Shown here: positions 36,872 through 46,243 of the stretch, one piece after another | Layout: every line of letters starts with the position of its first letter | Numbering within the stretch: position 1 is the stretch's first letter | DNA from: Smithellaceae bacterium | GTDB lineage: Bacteria; Desulfobacterota; Syntrophia; Syntrophales; Smithellaceae | Length of the DNA: 64,000 nt | Assembly (NCBI GenBank): GCA_030690945.1 | Contig: JAUYFM010000041.1 | Coordinates: 1-64,000 of the forward strand | Direction: 5' to 3' | Made by a program: the position numbers and the translations under genes | The notes under the pieces: model-generated | The model's input: only the letters and a program-made list of their open reading frames with translations | Database searches by the model: none | Told to the model about the DNA's origin: nothing

Positions 36872-36914
36872 CACGATGTTCTGGCACGAAAATCCGTCCA
36901 CGATGTCCTGGCAC
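36872..36914. repeat. 16-bp direct repeat CACGATGT(T/C)CTGGCAC
   Basis: CACGATGTTCTGGCAC (36872-36887) and CACGATGTCCTGGCAC (36899-36914) differ at one base and are separated by 11 bases. They lie 14 bases after the stop of the possible integrase remnant and may be an insertion sequence end with repeated transposase-binding sites. Confidence 0.65.
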
Positions 36915-37032
36915 TCAACACATAAACATTAAAGCCAAACCGGCGTTTTTAGCCGGCGTGGCGACACAACGAATCTGAGGCCTATCCGTCATTCCGGGCA
37001 ATATTTCATTGACATCGGTCCTGTGTTGTAAT

Positions 37033-38457
37033 ATGTCGTCCACCCGGAAATATGAATCAAAACGAGAGGAACGACCGATTGTAACCCACTGTACCATAGC
37101 CGGCCCCCGGTTTTACCCACTGTTTCGTGAAGAGCTTGATTGTCTGCCACAGGCTCGTGATCATCAAACGGCTCCGTACCTTTTTCGCCTGACGAAAGAA
37201 ATCGATTCCGGCTTTGAGATCCTCGATGCTGTCGCCGCCTGCGACGTGCCGGAAAAATTTTATTTCAGCGCCAAGGATGACCCTTTCATTCTGGCAGGAT
37301 TGGGAAGCGCCCTGACCCTGGAAGCCACGGACACGGAAAGCCTTCTTGCCGGGTTCAGCGACCTATGGGCCGCAAACAAATCCATCCCCGTATTCGGCGG
37401 GTTTTCATTTTATGGCGATGAAAACCCGGCCCCGGAATGGGATCCCTTCGGCCATTACCGGTTCACACTCCCCTTTGTGGAAATAAGCAAGTCTCCGCGG
37501 GGCTTCCACGTAGCGGTAAATTATGTCAACGCGGGAAAGTTATCCGTTCGTTCGGTTCTGAAAGCAATCGCCGAAGGCCTCCAGGATCTGGACGAGCGGT
37601 TTCGCCATCTCCCGCCCTCTTCCAAGCCCTTCGGTTTGGCAGTCGAACTCATCCCGGATAAATCGCACTGGAACAGTATGATCAAAAAAGCTCTCCATTC
37701 TATTTCCGAAGAAGTCATCAATAAAATCGTCCTGGCCCGAAAAAAGATCATCACCCATGCGGGCTTTTGGGACCCGGCGCAGATTCTTACGACCATGTCT
37801 AAAATCGAGGAAAATTCTTTTACTTTCTTTTATCAGGTCAATGAGAACATTGCCTTTATGGGTCGTTCTCCGGAACGGCTCTTTCGCCTTAAGGACGGCC
37901 ACATTCTGGCCGAAGCCATCGCCGGCACCCGTCCGCGCGGGAAAAATGTTTTTGACGACCAAAGGCTGGAAGCCGAACTCCTGGACAGCGCGAAAGAAAG
38001 GGACGAACACCGGTTTGTGTCCGGCTTTATCGAAACCAAAATGCGCCAGCATTGTTCCGATGTGCGAATGGAATCCAGAGAAGAAATTCTGAAATTGAAA
38101 AATGTTCAACACATCATCACCCGTTTTACAGGGCAAGCCTGCGGGAATGCTCATCCCCTGTCTATTGCCAGGGCCTTTCATCCCACGCCTGCGGTGGGAG
38201 GGTACCCTCAGGACAAAATTTTCGATCATCTCAAGCAAAGCGAACCTTTTCATCGCGGCTGGTATGCCGCACCCATTGGCTGGATGAACAAAACCAATGC
38301 CGATTTTGCCGTCGGCATCCGCTCGGCGCTGGTCAACAGGAATCATTTGCATATTTTTGCCGGAGCCGGTATTGTCAGGCAATCCAACGCCCAGGCGGAA
38401 TGGAGTGAAACGGAAAAGAAAATGGATAACTTTACAGCGATACTGGGGGATCACTGA
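37033..38457 (+). CDS. menF: Isochorismate synthase MenF
   Basis: A 474-residue chorismate-utilising enzyme that makes isochorismate, the entry step of menaquinone synthesis. Seen: the catalytic-lysine region INKIVLARK, MGRSPERLFRLKDGHILAEA followed by IAGTRPRG, DEHRFVSGFIETKM, the HPTPAVGG motif, WYAAPIGWMN and the final FAGAGIV. The last 250 residues are the best conserved. Start choice is uncertain: ATG 37033 is used, GTG/ATG at 37009 is an alternative, and no strong ribosome site is seen. The stop overlaps menD by one base (TGATG). Confidence 0.93.
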   Translation: MSSTRKYESKREERPIVTHCTIAGPRFYPLFREELDCLPQARDHQTAPYLFRLTKEIDSGFEILDAVAACDVPEKFYFSAKDDPFILAGLGSALTLEATDTESLLAGFSDLWAANKSIPVFGGFSFYGDENPAPEWDPFGHYRFTLPFVEISKSPRGFHVAVNYVNAGKLSVRSVLKAIAEGLQDLDERFRHLPPSSKPFGLAVELIPDKSHWNSMIKKALHSISEEVINKIVLARKKIITHAGFWDPAQILTTMSKIEENSFTFFYQVNENIAFMGRSPERLFRLKDGHILAEAIAGTRPRGKNVFDDQRLEAELLDSAKERDEHRFVSGFIETKMRQHCSDVRMESREEILKLKNVQHIITRFTGQACGNAHPLSIARAFHPTPAVGGYPQDKIFDHLKQSEPFHRGWYAAPIGWMNKTNADFAVGIRSALVNRNHLHIFAGAGIVRQSNAQAEWSETEKKMDNFTAILGDH

Positions 38458-40193
38458 TGCCCCGCCTGCCGCTCACTGATCATCTGAATCTGCTGTGGTC
38501 CTCGCTCATTGTTGACGAGTTCATTAAAAACGGGATCGACACTTTTTTTATTTCTCCGGGCAACCGCAATGCGCCTTTGATTTTTGCCCTGGCTTATGAA
38601 AGCCGGGCGTTGAAGAAAATATGCCTGGATGAAAGGGCCGCAGGTTACCGCGCCCTGGGTTACGCCAAAGCTACCGGTTGTCCCGGCGTGCTGGTTTGCA
38701 CCTCCGGTACGGCGCCGGCCAATTATTATCCGGCGGTTATTGAAGCCTGCCGGGAGGACATTCCGCTGATCATTCTCAGCGCCGACCGTCCACCGGAGCT
38801 TATCGGCAGCGACGCCAACCAAACTATTATCCAGCAGGACCTCTTCGGCCGCTACTGCCGGGATTCCCTTTTCCTTCCCTGCCCCGACGTTCACTACCCG
38901 TTGGAGGCGCTACTGGCCAAAATGGATCATGTCATCCACAATCCCTCAGGCCCGGTTCATATCAATTGTCCGTTTCGTGATCCGCTGACACCCGGCGTTT
39001 CCGGTCATCCTCCTGTTCCGGCGGACATCCTGGAGAAGGCCAGACGCCTCTTTGATCAGCCGAATCCTTACACGACCTATTCCCGTCAGGCATGCATCCC
39101 GGTGGACTCAAAAGATCTTTCAGCAACCATCAAAAACACCGCCAGAGGTCTCATCATTGTCGGACGCCTGGATACAGATGAAGATGCGCCTTCTCTGAAA
39201 CACCTCCTGCAATTGATCGATTGGCCGGTTTTCTGCGACATCGCATCGTCTTTCAAAGGTAGAATTCCTGCGAACCGGCAGATATTCAGCCTTGATCATC
39301 CCGAAGCCATCCGATTGATTAACGATTACAATCCGGACACCATTTTGCAGTTCGGTTCGGGTCTGGTATCCAAGCACTATTACACTTCGATTCTTCCGCA
39401 AAGCAAGGCGAAGGTTATTCAGGTGAGCCCCCGAGGCGGATTGCGCGACCCGGCCCATCGGGTTCATCTACGCATCGAGGCGCCGATTTCTGCCGTTGCC
39501 GAACGTCTAATCGGCGAAGTGTTCCCGAGCGTTGAACCGGAGGCCTTTTCCCGCCTTATGATGTCGATGGGAATGCTTCACTTGATGGTAAAACAAAGTA
39601 TTGAACCGGATACAATGAGTTTTGCCCTCATTGCCTCGACACTGCTTACAGAAGTGCCTGAAGATGAAGGTTTATTTTTGGGTAATTCCATCGCTATCCG
39701 CGCCTTCGATGCGGTTTTACCCACCGCCCTCCGAAGCATTCATGTGATTTCCAATCGCGGCGTGAGCGGTATTGAAGGCAACATCGCCACAAGCGTCGGC
39801 TTTGCCGAAGGGTCCGGCCAAAGGGTCACGGCAGTCATCGGCGACATCTCCTTTCTCCACGACTTAAACTCGCTTCTTCTGCTTAAACAAAGCACCGTAC
39901 CGATTATCCTGACGGTCATCAACAACGGCGGCGGCAGAATTTTTGAGCGGCTGCCCATTAACAATTTTCCGGAAATTCTCAATCCCTACATGACAACACC
40001 CCATGACATGAACTTTAAAAGGCTGGCCGAACAATTCGATTTGTCTTACATCAGGATAGAAAAACCGCAGGAAATCAAGGAGGCTTACAGGCAGGCGCTG
40101 GAAAGCAAACGTTCAGCTATGCTGGAAGTGATCTTGGCGCCCGATGATGACTTACGGATATTCAAGGCCATGCAGCAGGCGCGCCTGCCGTAA
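38457..40193 (+). CDS. menD: SEPHCHC synthase MenD
   Basis: A 578-residue thiamine-diphosphate enzyme that joins isochorismate and 2-oxoglutarate. Seen: SPGNRNAPLIFAL at the substrate end, the catalytic Glu in CLDERAAGYRALGYAKATG, CTSGTAPANYYPAVIEA, SNRGVSGIEGNIATSVGFA, and the ThDP-binding GDISFLHDLNSLLLL...INNGGGRIF. The length is normal. It overlaps the menF stop by one base, showing coupling. Confidence 0.96.
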   Translation: MPRLPLTDHLNLLWSSLIVDEFIKNGIDTFFISPGNRNAPLIFALAYESRALKKICLDERAAGYRALGYAKATGCPGVLVCTSGTAPANYYPAVIEACREDIPLIILSADRPPELIGSDANQTIIQQDLFGRYCRDSLFLPCPDVHYPLEALLAKMDHVIHNPSGPVHINCPFRDPLTPGVSGHPPVPADILEKARRLFDQPNPYTTYSRQACIPVDSKDLSATIKNTARGLIIVGRLDTDEDAPSLKHLLQLIDWPVFCDIASSFKGRIPANRQIFSLDHPEAIRLINDYNPDTILQFGSGLVSKHYYTSILPQSKAKVIQVSPRGGLRDPAHRVHLRIEAPISAVAERLIGEVFPSVEPEAFSRLMMSMGMLHLMVKQSIEPDTMSFALIASTLLTEVPEDEGLFLGNSIAIRAFDAVLPTALRSIHVISNRGVSGIEGNIATSVGFAEGSGQRVTAVIGDISFLHDLNSLLLLKQSTVPIILTVINNGGGRIFERLPINNFPEILNPYMTTPHDMNFKRLAEQFDLSYIRIEKPQEIKEAYRQALESKRSAMLEVILAPDDDLRIFKAMQQARLP

Positions 40194-40219
40194 ACGATGA
40201 AGAAAAGAAAGAGAGACTT

Positions 40220-41110
40220 ATGACATCAGAAATCTTTGATTCCAAATGCTGGCGGCAGGTAAAAGGTTTTAAATTTGAAGACATCACCTATCACCGCGCA
40301 AAGAGCCAGGGAACGGTGCGGATCGCCTTTAACCGTCCGGAAGTTCGCAACGCCTTTAGGCCCCAGACCGTCGATGAACTCTACACGGCGCTGGACCATG
40401 CCCGCATGACGACGGATGTCGGCTGCGTTCTTCTCACCGGCAATGGCCCCTCACCGAAAGACAGCGTCTGGGCCTTTTGTTCCGGCGGCGATCAGCGCAT
40501 CCGCGGAAAAGACGGCTATAAATATGAAAAAGGTAAGAAGGTCGATCCCGGAAGGCTCGGTCGCCTGCACATCCTGGAAGTGCAGCGTTTGATCCGGTTC
40601 ATGCCCAAGATTGTCATGGCGGTAGTCCCCGGCTGGGCGGTCGGCGGTGGACACAGCCTGCATGTGGTTTGTGATCTCACCATCGCCTCCCGCGAGCATG
40701 CCATCTTCAAACAGACCGACCCGGACGTGGCCAGTTTCGACAGCGGTTACGGCTCAGCTTATCTCGCCCGGCAAATCGGCCAAAAAAGAGCCCGCGAAAT
40801 CTTTTTTCTGGGATTCAATTATTCCGCCCAGGAAGCCTTTGAAATGGGCATGATCAACAAAGTAGTCGATCATCAGGATCTGGAAAAAGTCGCGCTCGAC
40901 TGGGCAGGCATCATGAATGCCAAATCACCCACGGCCATGCGGATGCTGAAGTTCGGCTTCAATCTGGCTGACGATGGCCTGGTCGGACAGCAACTTTTCG
41001 CCGGGGAAGCTACGCGTCTGGCCTATGGAACACCGGAGGCCGAAGAGGGCCGTGATTCCTTTTTACAGAAGCGACCCAAGGATTTTAAAAAATTCCCATG
41101 GCACTATTAA
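40220..41110 (+). CDS. menB: 1,4-dihydroxy-2-naphthoyl-CoA synthase MenB
   Basis: A 296-residue crotonase-fold enzyme that cyclises o-succinylbenzoyl-CoA. Seen: NRPEVRNAFRPQTVDEL, FCSGGDQRIRG for the oxyanion hole, PGWAVGGGHSLHVVCDLTIA, the Asp-containing DVASFDSGYGSAYLAR motif, and the typical end YGTPEAEEGRDSFLQKRPKD. GAGAGAC lies before ATG 40220. The 3' end overlaps menC by 13 bases. Confidence 0.96.
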   Translation: MTSEIFDSKCWRQVKGFKFEDITYHRAKSQGTVRIAFNRPEVRNAFRPQTVDELYTALDHARMTTDVGCVLLTGNGPSPKDSVWAFCSGGDQRIRGKDGYKYEKGKKVDPGRLGRLHILEVQRLIRFMPKIVMAVVPGWAVGGGHSLHVVCDLTIASREHAIFKQTDPDVASFDSGYGSAYLARQIGQKRAREIFFLGFNYSAQEAFEMGMINKVVDHQDLEKVALDWAGIMNAKSPTAMRMLKFGFNLADDGLVGQQLFAGEATRLAYGTPEAEEGRDSFLQKRPKDFKKFPWHY

Positions 41111-42228
41111 GCCTTGCCGCCATTGACATTGATCGATTCGATATTCCCTTTGTCCAACCCATAAAGATTGGGAGTGAAATTCTGTATTCCCGGGAAGGGT
41201 TCATTGTGACCCTGACGGATGAAGAAGGCCGAACCGGATTCGGAGAAGTCGCGCCGCTGCCGGGTCTTGATGAAACAAGCCTTGAACAGTGCCTGAGCGA
41301 ATTGGCGGCGGCAAAAAACAGGCTCCAAAATCTGTCTTTAAATCCCGGTCTTTTCGATATTCTCACACCCTGGTTGGGGATGGCCTCCCTGCCCGTTTCA
41401 TTTTCTTCCCATACCCTTTTCGGATTAGAAAGCGCCTTCATGAGTCTGTATCTCCAATGCAAGCTTACGGAGGGCCCAACAAACACGATCAGCTTGCCTG
41501 ATCCGCTTAAAGTCCCGGTGAACGGACTTTTCATTCCCAAGGCTGAACACAAGAAAACAATCTCACAAATTTCGGCCTTGCAGGCCTGCGGCATGAAAAT
41601 CGTCAAAGTCAAAATTGGCAGACTGCCGGCAGATGAGGAAATCCATCAGATTCTCAGTCTGGCCGATACAATCGGAAAAGAACTTACGCTACGGCTGGAC
41701 GGCAACAAAGCATTATCGGCCCAGACCTATGCCCATTATTTTTCGGCACTCAGACATCTCAACGTGGAATATGCAGAAGAGCCGCTGCGCGACGGAGAAC
41801 CTGTTGTTTCTCCCGATGTGTCTTGGCCGCAGGCGCTTGACGAATCGTTGCCACAATACCTGGATTCCCGAAATCCTGATTTGGCAAAACTTCCGCCCGA
41901 GATCCGCATCATCATTTTAAAACCCGGCCTCCTTGCGGGACTGCATGGTATCGCCCGATGTATTGAAGACGCCAAAAAGCAAAACATCAAAACCGTTTTG
42001 AGCTCTGCATTCAACACCGGCATCACGCTCGCAACGCTCGGTGCTTTCTCCGTTCTTGCAAATCTTTCGCCCGATACAGCCCACGGCCTTGATACCCTGC
42101 GGTATCTGAAATCGGATGTATTGTCCGATTCGCCGGTGATCCGGGAAGGTGTCCTGATGATTCCCCGCAGGCTTCTGTCTGAAGGAATGCGTTTAAATTC
42201 TAATGTCCTCTCGAAGGAAAACCGATGA
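41098..42228 (+). CDS. menC: o-Succinylbenzoate synthase MenC
   Basis: A 376-residue enolase-superfamily dehydratase that turns SHCHC into o-succinylbenzoate. Seen: the N-terminal capping domain (FGEVAPLPGLDETSL), the KxK catalytic lysine in VKVKIG, metal ligands Asp in LRLDGNKAL, Glu in YAEEPL and Asp in QALDESL, and the second lysine in IILKPG. It starts inside menB and ends 4 bases into menE. Confidence 0.93.
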   Translation: MALLSLAAIDIDRFDIPFVQPIKIGSEILYSREGFIVTLTDEEGRTGFGEVAPLPGLDETSLEQCLSELAAAKNRLQNLSLNPGLFDILTPWLGMASLPVSFSSHTLFGLESAFMSLYLQCKLTEGPTNTISLPDPLKVPVNGLFIPKAEHKKTISQISALQACGMKIVKVKIGRLPADEEIHQILSLADTIGKELTLRLDGNKALSAQTYAHYFSALRHLNVEYAEEPLRDGEPVVSPDVSWPQALDESLPQYLDSRNPDLAKLPPEIRIIILKPGLLAGLHGIARCIEDAKKQNIKTVLSSAFNTGITLATLGAFSVLANLSPDTAHGLDTLRYLKSDVLSDSPVIREGVLMIPRRLLSEGMRLNSNVLSKENR

Positions 42229-43670
42229 AACCGGCGTTTCTTTTAAAGACATCCATCCGTCTGGATCACCTGTTTAACGCCTACCGGGATAATCCGGCGC
42301 TGATCACTCCGTGCGCCACCCATACATTCGGGGATGTCGAGAAAAAGCTGCGCTGTGTCATTTTGAACCTGGATCAGGCAGGCGTCCGCAAGGGAAATTA
42401 CGTGGCCGTATATGCTGCAAACAGCGACTTGCATCTCTATCTGTTTCTGGCCTCCTGGGTCATGGATTTTCTCTATATTCCGCTCGATTTCAAAGCGCCG
42501 ATTTCAAGTCTACTTTCGGACACAAAAATCCATTTTCTGCTCACTGATGAAAAAGCACCGGTGGAAACAAAATCTATTTTTCTTCGACCCCGGCAAATCA
42601 TGCAAAGCCATTGCTTTTCGGTTCGGCACATCAACTGGCCGGCCATCCCGTTTAGGCGGGAAGCAAGCGCCATCTTTACCTCCGGATCGACGGGCAAGCC
42701 CCGCGGCATCGTCCATACGGTGGGCAACTACATCTACAGCGCCCTGGGAACAAATGATTGTATCGGGATTGACGCCTCCGACCGCTGGATTCTGAGCCTG
42801 CCGCTTTTTCATGTGGGCGGCGCGTTGATCTGGGTCAGAACACTCCTGTCGGGAAGCGCCTGCATTTTGCCGGACTCGCCGCAAAACATCGAGGCCTCCA
42901 TCCGCAAGTCTCGGCCCACGGTTATATCTGTGGTTCCTGCGCAACTGATCCGCCTACTCAACCACAAAGAGATGATCACTATCCTGCAAAAGATGAAGAC
43001 CATCATGCTGGGCGGAGCGCCAACGCCCCCCTGGTTGATCGATCAATCGCTGGATTTGGACCTTCCGATTATGCCGACTTACGGATGCACGGAATCCTGT
43101 GCGCAAGCCACGGGTGTTGTTTCAGGAAGCCCCAGGCAGGCCTATCACACCGCCGGGCGTGTGGTCCCCTATCGCGACATTCTCATCGAGAAAGACGGCA
43201 ACATTTTACTCGGCGGAAAAACTCTGTTTAAGCGATACCTGCATGAATGCAAGGCCGGGTCTTTCAGGGAAAATGGATTTTTTAAAACCGCAGATGCCGG
43301 CTCCCTTGACGCAAACGGCAATCTGATCATTTACGGCCGGACGGATGGCATCTTCATCTCCGGAGGCGAAAATATTTCCCCGCTGGAAATTGAAAATCAA
43401 CTGTTGCGACAAGACGGCATGATCACCGCCATGGTTGTGCCCGCGCCGCATCGGGAATTCGGACTGACGCCCTGGGCGTTTGTCGAAACCTCTAAACCTT
43501 TTTATGAAAAAATACTTCTCCACAACTTAAGAACCAGCTTACCGGGCTACAAGATTCCCAAGCGGATTATCAAGCTTTCTGACGAAGACAAAAAAGAGAA
43601 AATGAAATACAGCCGGGAAGCCCTGACCCGTCGGGCCAGGGCAATGGCCGAAGAAGAGAGAGGCGCATGA
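42225..43670 (+). CDS. menE: o-Succinylbenzoate--CoA ligase MenE
   Basis: A 481-residue ANL-superfamily ligase that forms o-succinylbenzoyl-CoA with ATP and CoA. Seen: the P-loop-like ASAIFTSGSTGKPRGIVHT, PLFHVGGALIWVRTL, MPTYGCTESCAQATGV, KTADAGSLDANGNLIIYGRTD, GIFISGGENISPLEIE and the C-terminal lysine-bearing PKRIIKLSDEDKKEKMKYSR. The start overlaps the menC stop (ATGA). Confidence 0.94.
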   Translation: MKPAFLLKTSIRLDHLFNAYRDNPALITPCATHTFGDVEKKLRCVILNLDQAGVRKGNYVAVYAANSDLHLYLFLASWVMDFLYIPLDFKAPISSLLSDTKIHFLLTDEKAPVETKSIFLRPRQIMQSHCFSVRHINWPAIPFRREASAIFTSGSTGKPRGIVHTVGNYIYSALGTNDCIGIDASDRWILSLPLFHVGGALIWVRTLLSGSACILPDSPQNIEASIRKSRPTVISVVPAQLIRLLNHKEMITILQKMKTIMLGGAPTPPWLIDQSLDLDLPIMPTYGCTESCAQATGVVSGSPRQAYHTAGRVVPYRDILIEKDGNILLGGKTLFKRYLHECKAGSFRENGFFKTADAGSLDANGNLIIYGRTDGIFISGGENISPLEIENQLLRQDGMITAMVVPAPHREFGLTPWAFVETSKPFYEKILLHNLRTSLPGYKIPKRIIKLSDEDKKEKMKYSREALTRRARAMAEEERGA

Positions 43671-44470
43671 GAAAGACCGTCTTGCATCATGAAGAAACGG
43701 GATCGCCAACCTCTCCCGTCATCGTTTTTCTCCACGGCTTTATGGGCCGGGCCAACTCCTGGTTGAGCATTATGGACTCTCTTGCCGATGCTTTCCATTG
43801 TATTGCCTTTGACCTGCCGGGACACGGGGCATCGCTTTTTGGCAGCATCGACCGCTTAAATCACCTGCATGGTATGGAAGACACGGCCGCTCTTATCTTG
43901 CAGGATCTGGATGCTCTGGAAATCAGCCGTTTCACTCTTTACGGGTATTCGATGGGAGGCCGGATTGCCCAGCACATTGCCATCGCATCACCGGACCGGA
44001 TCGACAGGCTCATTTTGGAATCTGCATCTTTCGGTATTGCTGATGTGGAAGCTAGGTCCGAGCGTTGGAAACGGGACCAGACCCTGATGGCTAAGATTGA
44101 AATCCCGGATGATTTTCGTACGTTTCTGACCGACTGGTATTCCCTGCCCCTTTTCCGAACTCTCCCAGGTACGGCCCATCTGCAAAATCTGATTGAACAG
44201 AAAGTAAGCCATCCGGTTGCTGAGTATCAACGGGCATTGAGCCTTCTGAGTGTCGGCGGTCATTCTTATTTAGCCGGGCACTTGGCCGACTGCCGTATTC
44301 CCATTTTTTATTTCTGCGGGGAGCAAGACGAGGCGTATTTACAAACAGCCCGGCAGATCAATGCCTTGCTGCCGGATATGACGGTCAAGATTTTCAAGGA
44401 TGCCTCTCACAACATCCACATCCAATATCTCGAGGAGATTATTAGCGCGATCCGGAAGATTCTGATATAG
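43667..44470 (+). CDS. menH: SHCHC synthase MenH, alpha/beta hydrolase
   Basis: A 267-residue alpha/beta-hydrolase fold enzyme that eliminates pyruvate from SEPHCHC. Seen: oxyanion region VFLHGFMGRANSW, nucleophile Ser in YGYSMGGRIAQH, the acid Asp in CGEQDEAYL and His in DASHNIHIQY. It overlaps menE by four bases. Position in the men operon supports MenH over a general esterase. Confidence 0.92.
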   Translation: MRKTVLHHEETGSPTSPVIVFLHGFMGRANSWLSIMDSLADAFHCIAFDLPGHGASLFGSIDRLNHLHGMEDTAALILQDLDALEISRFTLYGYSMGGRIAQHIAIASPDRIDRLILESASFGIADVEARSERWKRDQTLMAKIEIPDDFRTFLTDWYSLPLFRTLPGTAHLQNLIEQKVSHPVAEYQRALSLLSVGGHSYLAGHLADCRIPIFYFCGEQDEAYLQTARQINALLPDMTVKIFKDASHNIHIQYLEEIISAIRKILI

Positions 44471-44480
44471 GGCTTGGCGT

Positions 44481-45362
44481 ATGAATTCGGATAAATTAAA
44501 AGCATGGGTGCAGGCCAGCCGACCACCCTTTTTTATCGCAACACTCATCCCGCTGACAACCGGGGCCGTGATCGCCGGTAAACAGGGATCTTTCACCGTT
44601 TTACCATTTGCCCTCGTCCTGGTCGCCTCTTTTCTGGTTCATTTTGCCACCAACATCGCCAACGACTATTTCGACCACCTGCAGGGTACGGACGCAGGCG
44701 ATTCCATCGGCGGATCACGGGTGCTGCAGGATGGCAAAATCACGGTTTCTGAATTGCGAACGGCTATTATTCTTCTTTACATCATCGCAGCCATCATCGG
44801 TTTAGGCCTGACCTGGTCGATTAAACTCTGGGCAATTCTTCCCTTGATGGCGATTGCCGCCTTCAGCAGTCTCTTTTATGTAGCGCCGCCCATCCGCTAC
44901 GGTTATCACGGGCTGGGGGAACTTTTCGTCGGCGTCAACATGGGACCGGTGATGCTTCTGGGATCAAGTTGGGTCTTGCTGGGGCGTGTGGACTGGACAG
45001 CCCTGCCTGTATCGATTCCAATCGGACTGATGGTATCTCTGATTCTTTATTATCAAAGCATTCCCGATATCGACACGGATGAACAAGTAGGAAAACACAC
45101 CCTGGCGGCTCGATTGGGAAAGAAAAAGGCGTTACAGGGACTCTGGGTTTACTGGATTATTATTTACCTGAGCATCGCCGCATTGATAGTCTGCGGGCAA
45201 CTTTCACCTTTAGCCTGGTTAACGTTTTTGACTTCTCCCCTTCTGATCCGCTTATGGCTTCTTACTCGATCCGTAAAAGACTGGCCGGATCTCGACCGCC
45301 ACGGAAAATACATCCGCATCTTTTACTTCATCAACGGTCTGATCATTATCTTTTCGCTTTAA
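44481..45362 (+). CDS. menA: 1,4-dihydroxy-2-naphthoate polyprenyltransferase MenA
   Basis: A 293-residue integral membrane UbiA-family prenyltransferase with about nine helices. Seen: the first Asp-rich motif NDYFDHLQGTDAGDS in the early loop, followed by GGSRVLQDGKI, and the second DIDTDEQVGKHTLAARLGKK. It attaches the isoprenoid tail to DHNA, making demethylmenaquinone. Last gene of the operon. The methyltransferase MenG/UbiE is not in the window. Confidence 0.93.
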   Translation: MNSDKLKAWVQASRPPFFIATLIPLTTGAVIAGKQGSFTVLPFALVLVASFLVHFATNIANDYFDHLQGTDAGDSIGGSRVLQDGKITVSELRTAIILLYIIAAIIGLGLTWSIKLWAILPLMAIAAFSSLFYVAPPIRYGYHGLGELFVGVNMGPVMLLGSSWVLLGRVDWTALPVSIPIGLMVSLILYYQSIPDIDTDEQVGKHTLAARLGKKKALQGLWVYWIIIYLSIAALIVCGQLSPLAWLTFLTSPLLIRLWLLTRSVKDWPDLDRHGKYIRIFYFINGLIIIFSL

Positions 45363-45367
45363 TTAAT

Positions 45368-45388
45368 TTATCACGCGATTAGTGATAA
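45368..45388 (+). terminator. Weak hairpin after menA
   Basis: Arms TTATCAC and GTGATAA of 7 bp with a 7-base loop lie five bases after the menA stop. There is no T-run, so its role as a terminator is uncertain. It could also be an operator before tolQ. Confidence 0.35.
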
Positions 45389-45439
45389 TCTCTCCATATA
45401 GAAAATGCAAATCATTTATTAATTTGAGAAAAAGATGTA

Positions 45440-45468
45440 TTGACAAGCCCCTTTTTTTCCTTTAGGTT
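45440..45468 (+). promoter_or_regulatory. Probable promoter of the tol operon
   Basis: TTGACA (45440-45445), 17 bases, then TAGGTT (45463-45468), about 38 bases before the tolQ start. The -35 is consensus and the -10 is partial. A run of seven T lies in the spacer. Confidence 0.6.
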
Positions 45469-45506
45469 ACATCGCAAATTTCAAAACCATTTCTGGAGAT
45501 AATAAA

Positions 45507-46226
45507 GTGAAGAATATTGTGCCTTTAGACATAGGAAGCAATTTTCACGGCTCTCTTTTTGGCATGATTTTAGATGCCGGTTTGATGGTCAAATTTGTTT
45601 TACTCATTCTGCTCATTCTCTCCATTGTTTCCTGGACGATCATTTTTCTAAAATTCCGGTCTTATCGGAAAATCAGAACAGAAAATGAGGCTTTTGATTC
45701 CGACTATCAACGCAGCAACAAACTTTCCGAAGTCCTGCCTGCGGCCAAGAAATATTCATGTTCGACAACGGCACAAGTGTTTCGTGTCGGCTATGCGGAA
45801 TTGACCAAAGTGAATAAGTTGTCGAAAGACGCAACACACGGTGAAGAAATCAGCCTCTCTTCTCTGGATAGTGTGCAGCGGGCGCTCAACCGAGCCTCCA
45901 ACACGGAAATGACCAAATTGGAAAGCGCGTTGGGATTTCTAGCCACAACCGGTTCGGCCAGCCCCTTCATCGGTTTATTCGGTACGGTCTGGGGGATTAT
46001 GGAAACCTTCAAAGCCATCGGTGCACGCGGTTCGGCAACGCTGGCCGTTGTCGCCCCCGGCATCTCAGAAGCGCTGATCGCCACGGCGGCGGGGCTGGCC
46101 GCGGCCATCCCGGCGGTCATTTTCTATAATTATTTTTTGAATAAGTCTAAAACGATGGTGCAGGAAATGGATAACTTTGCCGATGAGTTTTTAAATATCG
46201 TCGAGCGTTATCTGATTCGTAAGTAA
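45507..46226 (+). CDS. tolQ: Tol-Pal system motor protein TolQ
   Basis: A 239-residue inner-membrane protein of the MotA/TolQ/ExbB family. Three helices: about 25-47, 148-170 (GFLATTGSASPFIGLFGTVWGIM) and 185-215 (ALIATAAGLAAAIPAVIFYN). With TolR it forms the proton-driven stator that energises TolA. The start is GTG 45507 after GGAGAT. Length and tol context favour TolQ over ExbB. Confidence 0.94.
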   Translation: MKNIVPLDIGSNFHGSLFGMILDAGLMVKFVLLILLILSIVSWTIIFLKFRSYRKIRTENEAFDSDYQRSNKLSEVLPAAKKYSCSTTAQVFRVGYAELTKVNKLSKDATHGEEISLSSLDSVQRALNRASNTEMTKLESALGFLATTGSASPFIGLFGTVWGIMETFKAIGARGSATLAVVAPGISEALIATAAGLAAAIPAVIFYNYFLNKSKTMVQEMDNFADEFLNIVERYLIRK

Positions 46227-46243
46227 GTTGATTCAGGATAGAC

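Larger units (their letters stand above)
35920..37032. other. Gene-free, remnant-rich spacer of about 1.1 kb
   Basis: Between epmA and menF no intact gene is supported. It contains a transposase C-terminal remnant (36028-36300), one copy of the structured repeat (36379-36492), a second possible transposase or integrase tail (36723-36858), and a 16-bp direct repeat (36872-36914). A TTGACA at 37010-37015 lies before menF, but no good -10 follows at normal distance. This looks like an old landing site for mobile elements. Confidence 0.6.

Noticed and set aside
37010-37036. Promoter TTGACA...TAATAT before menF
   Set aside because: The spacer would be only about 14 bases, too short for a normal sigma-70 site.
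37540-38454. 304-codon minus-strand frame opposite menF
   Set aside because: menF is a certain gene with conserved motifs; the reverse frame has no motif or start signal.
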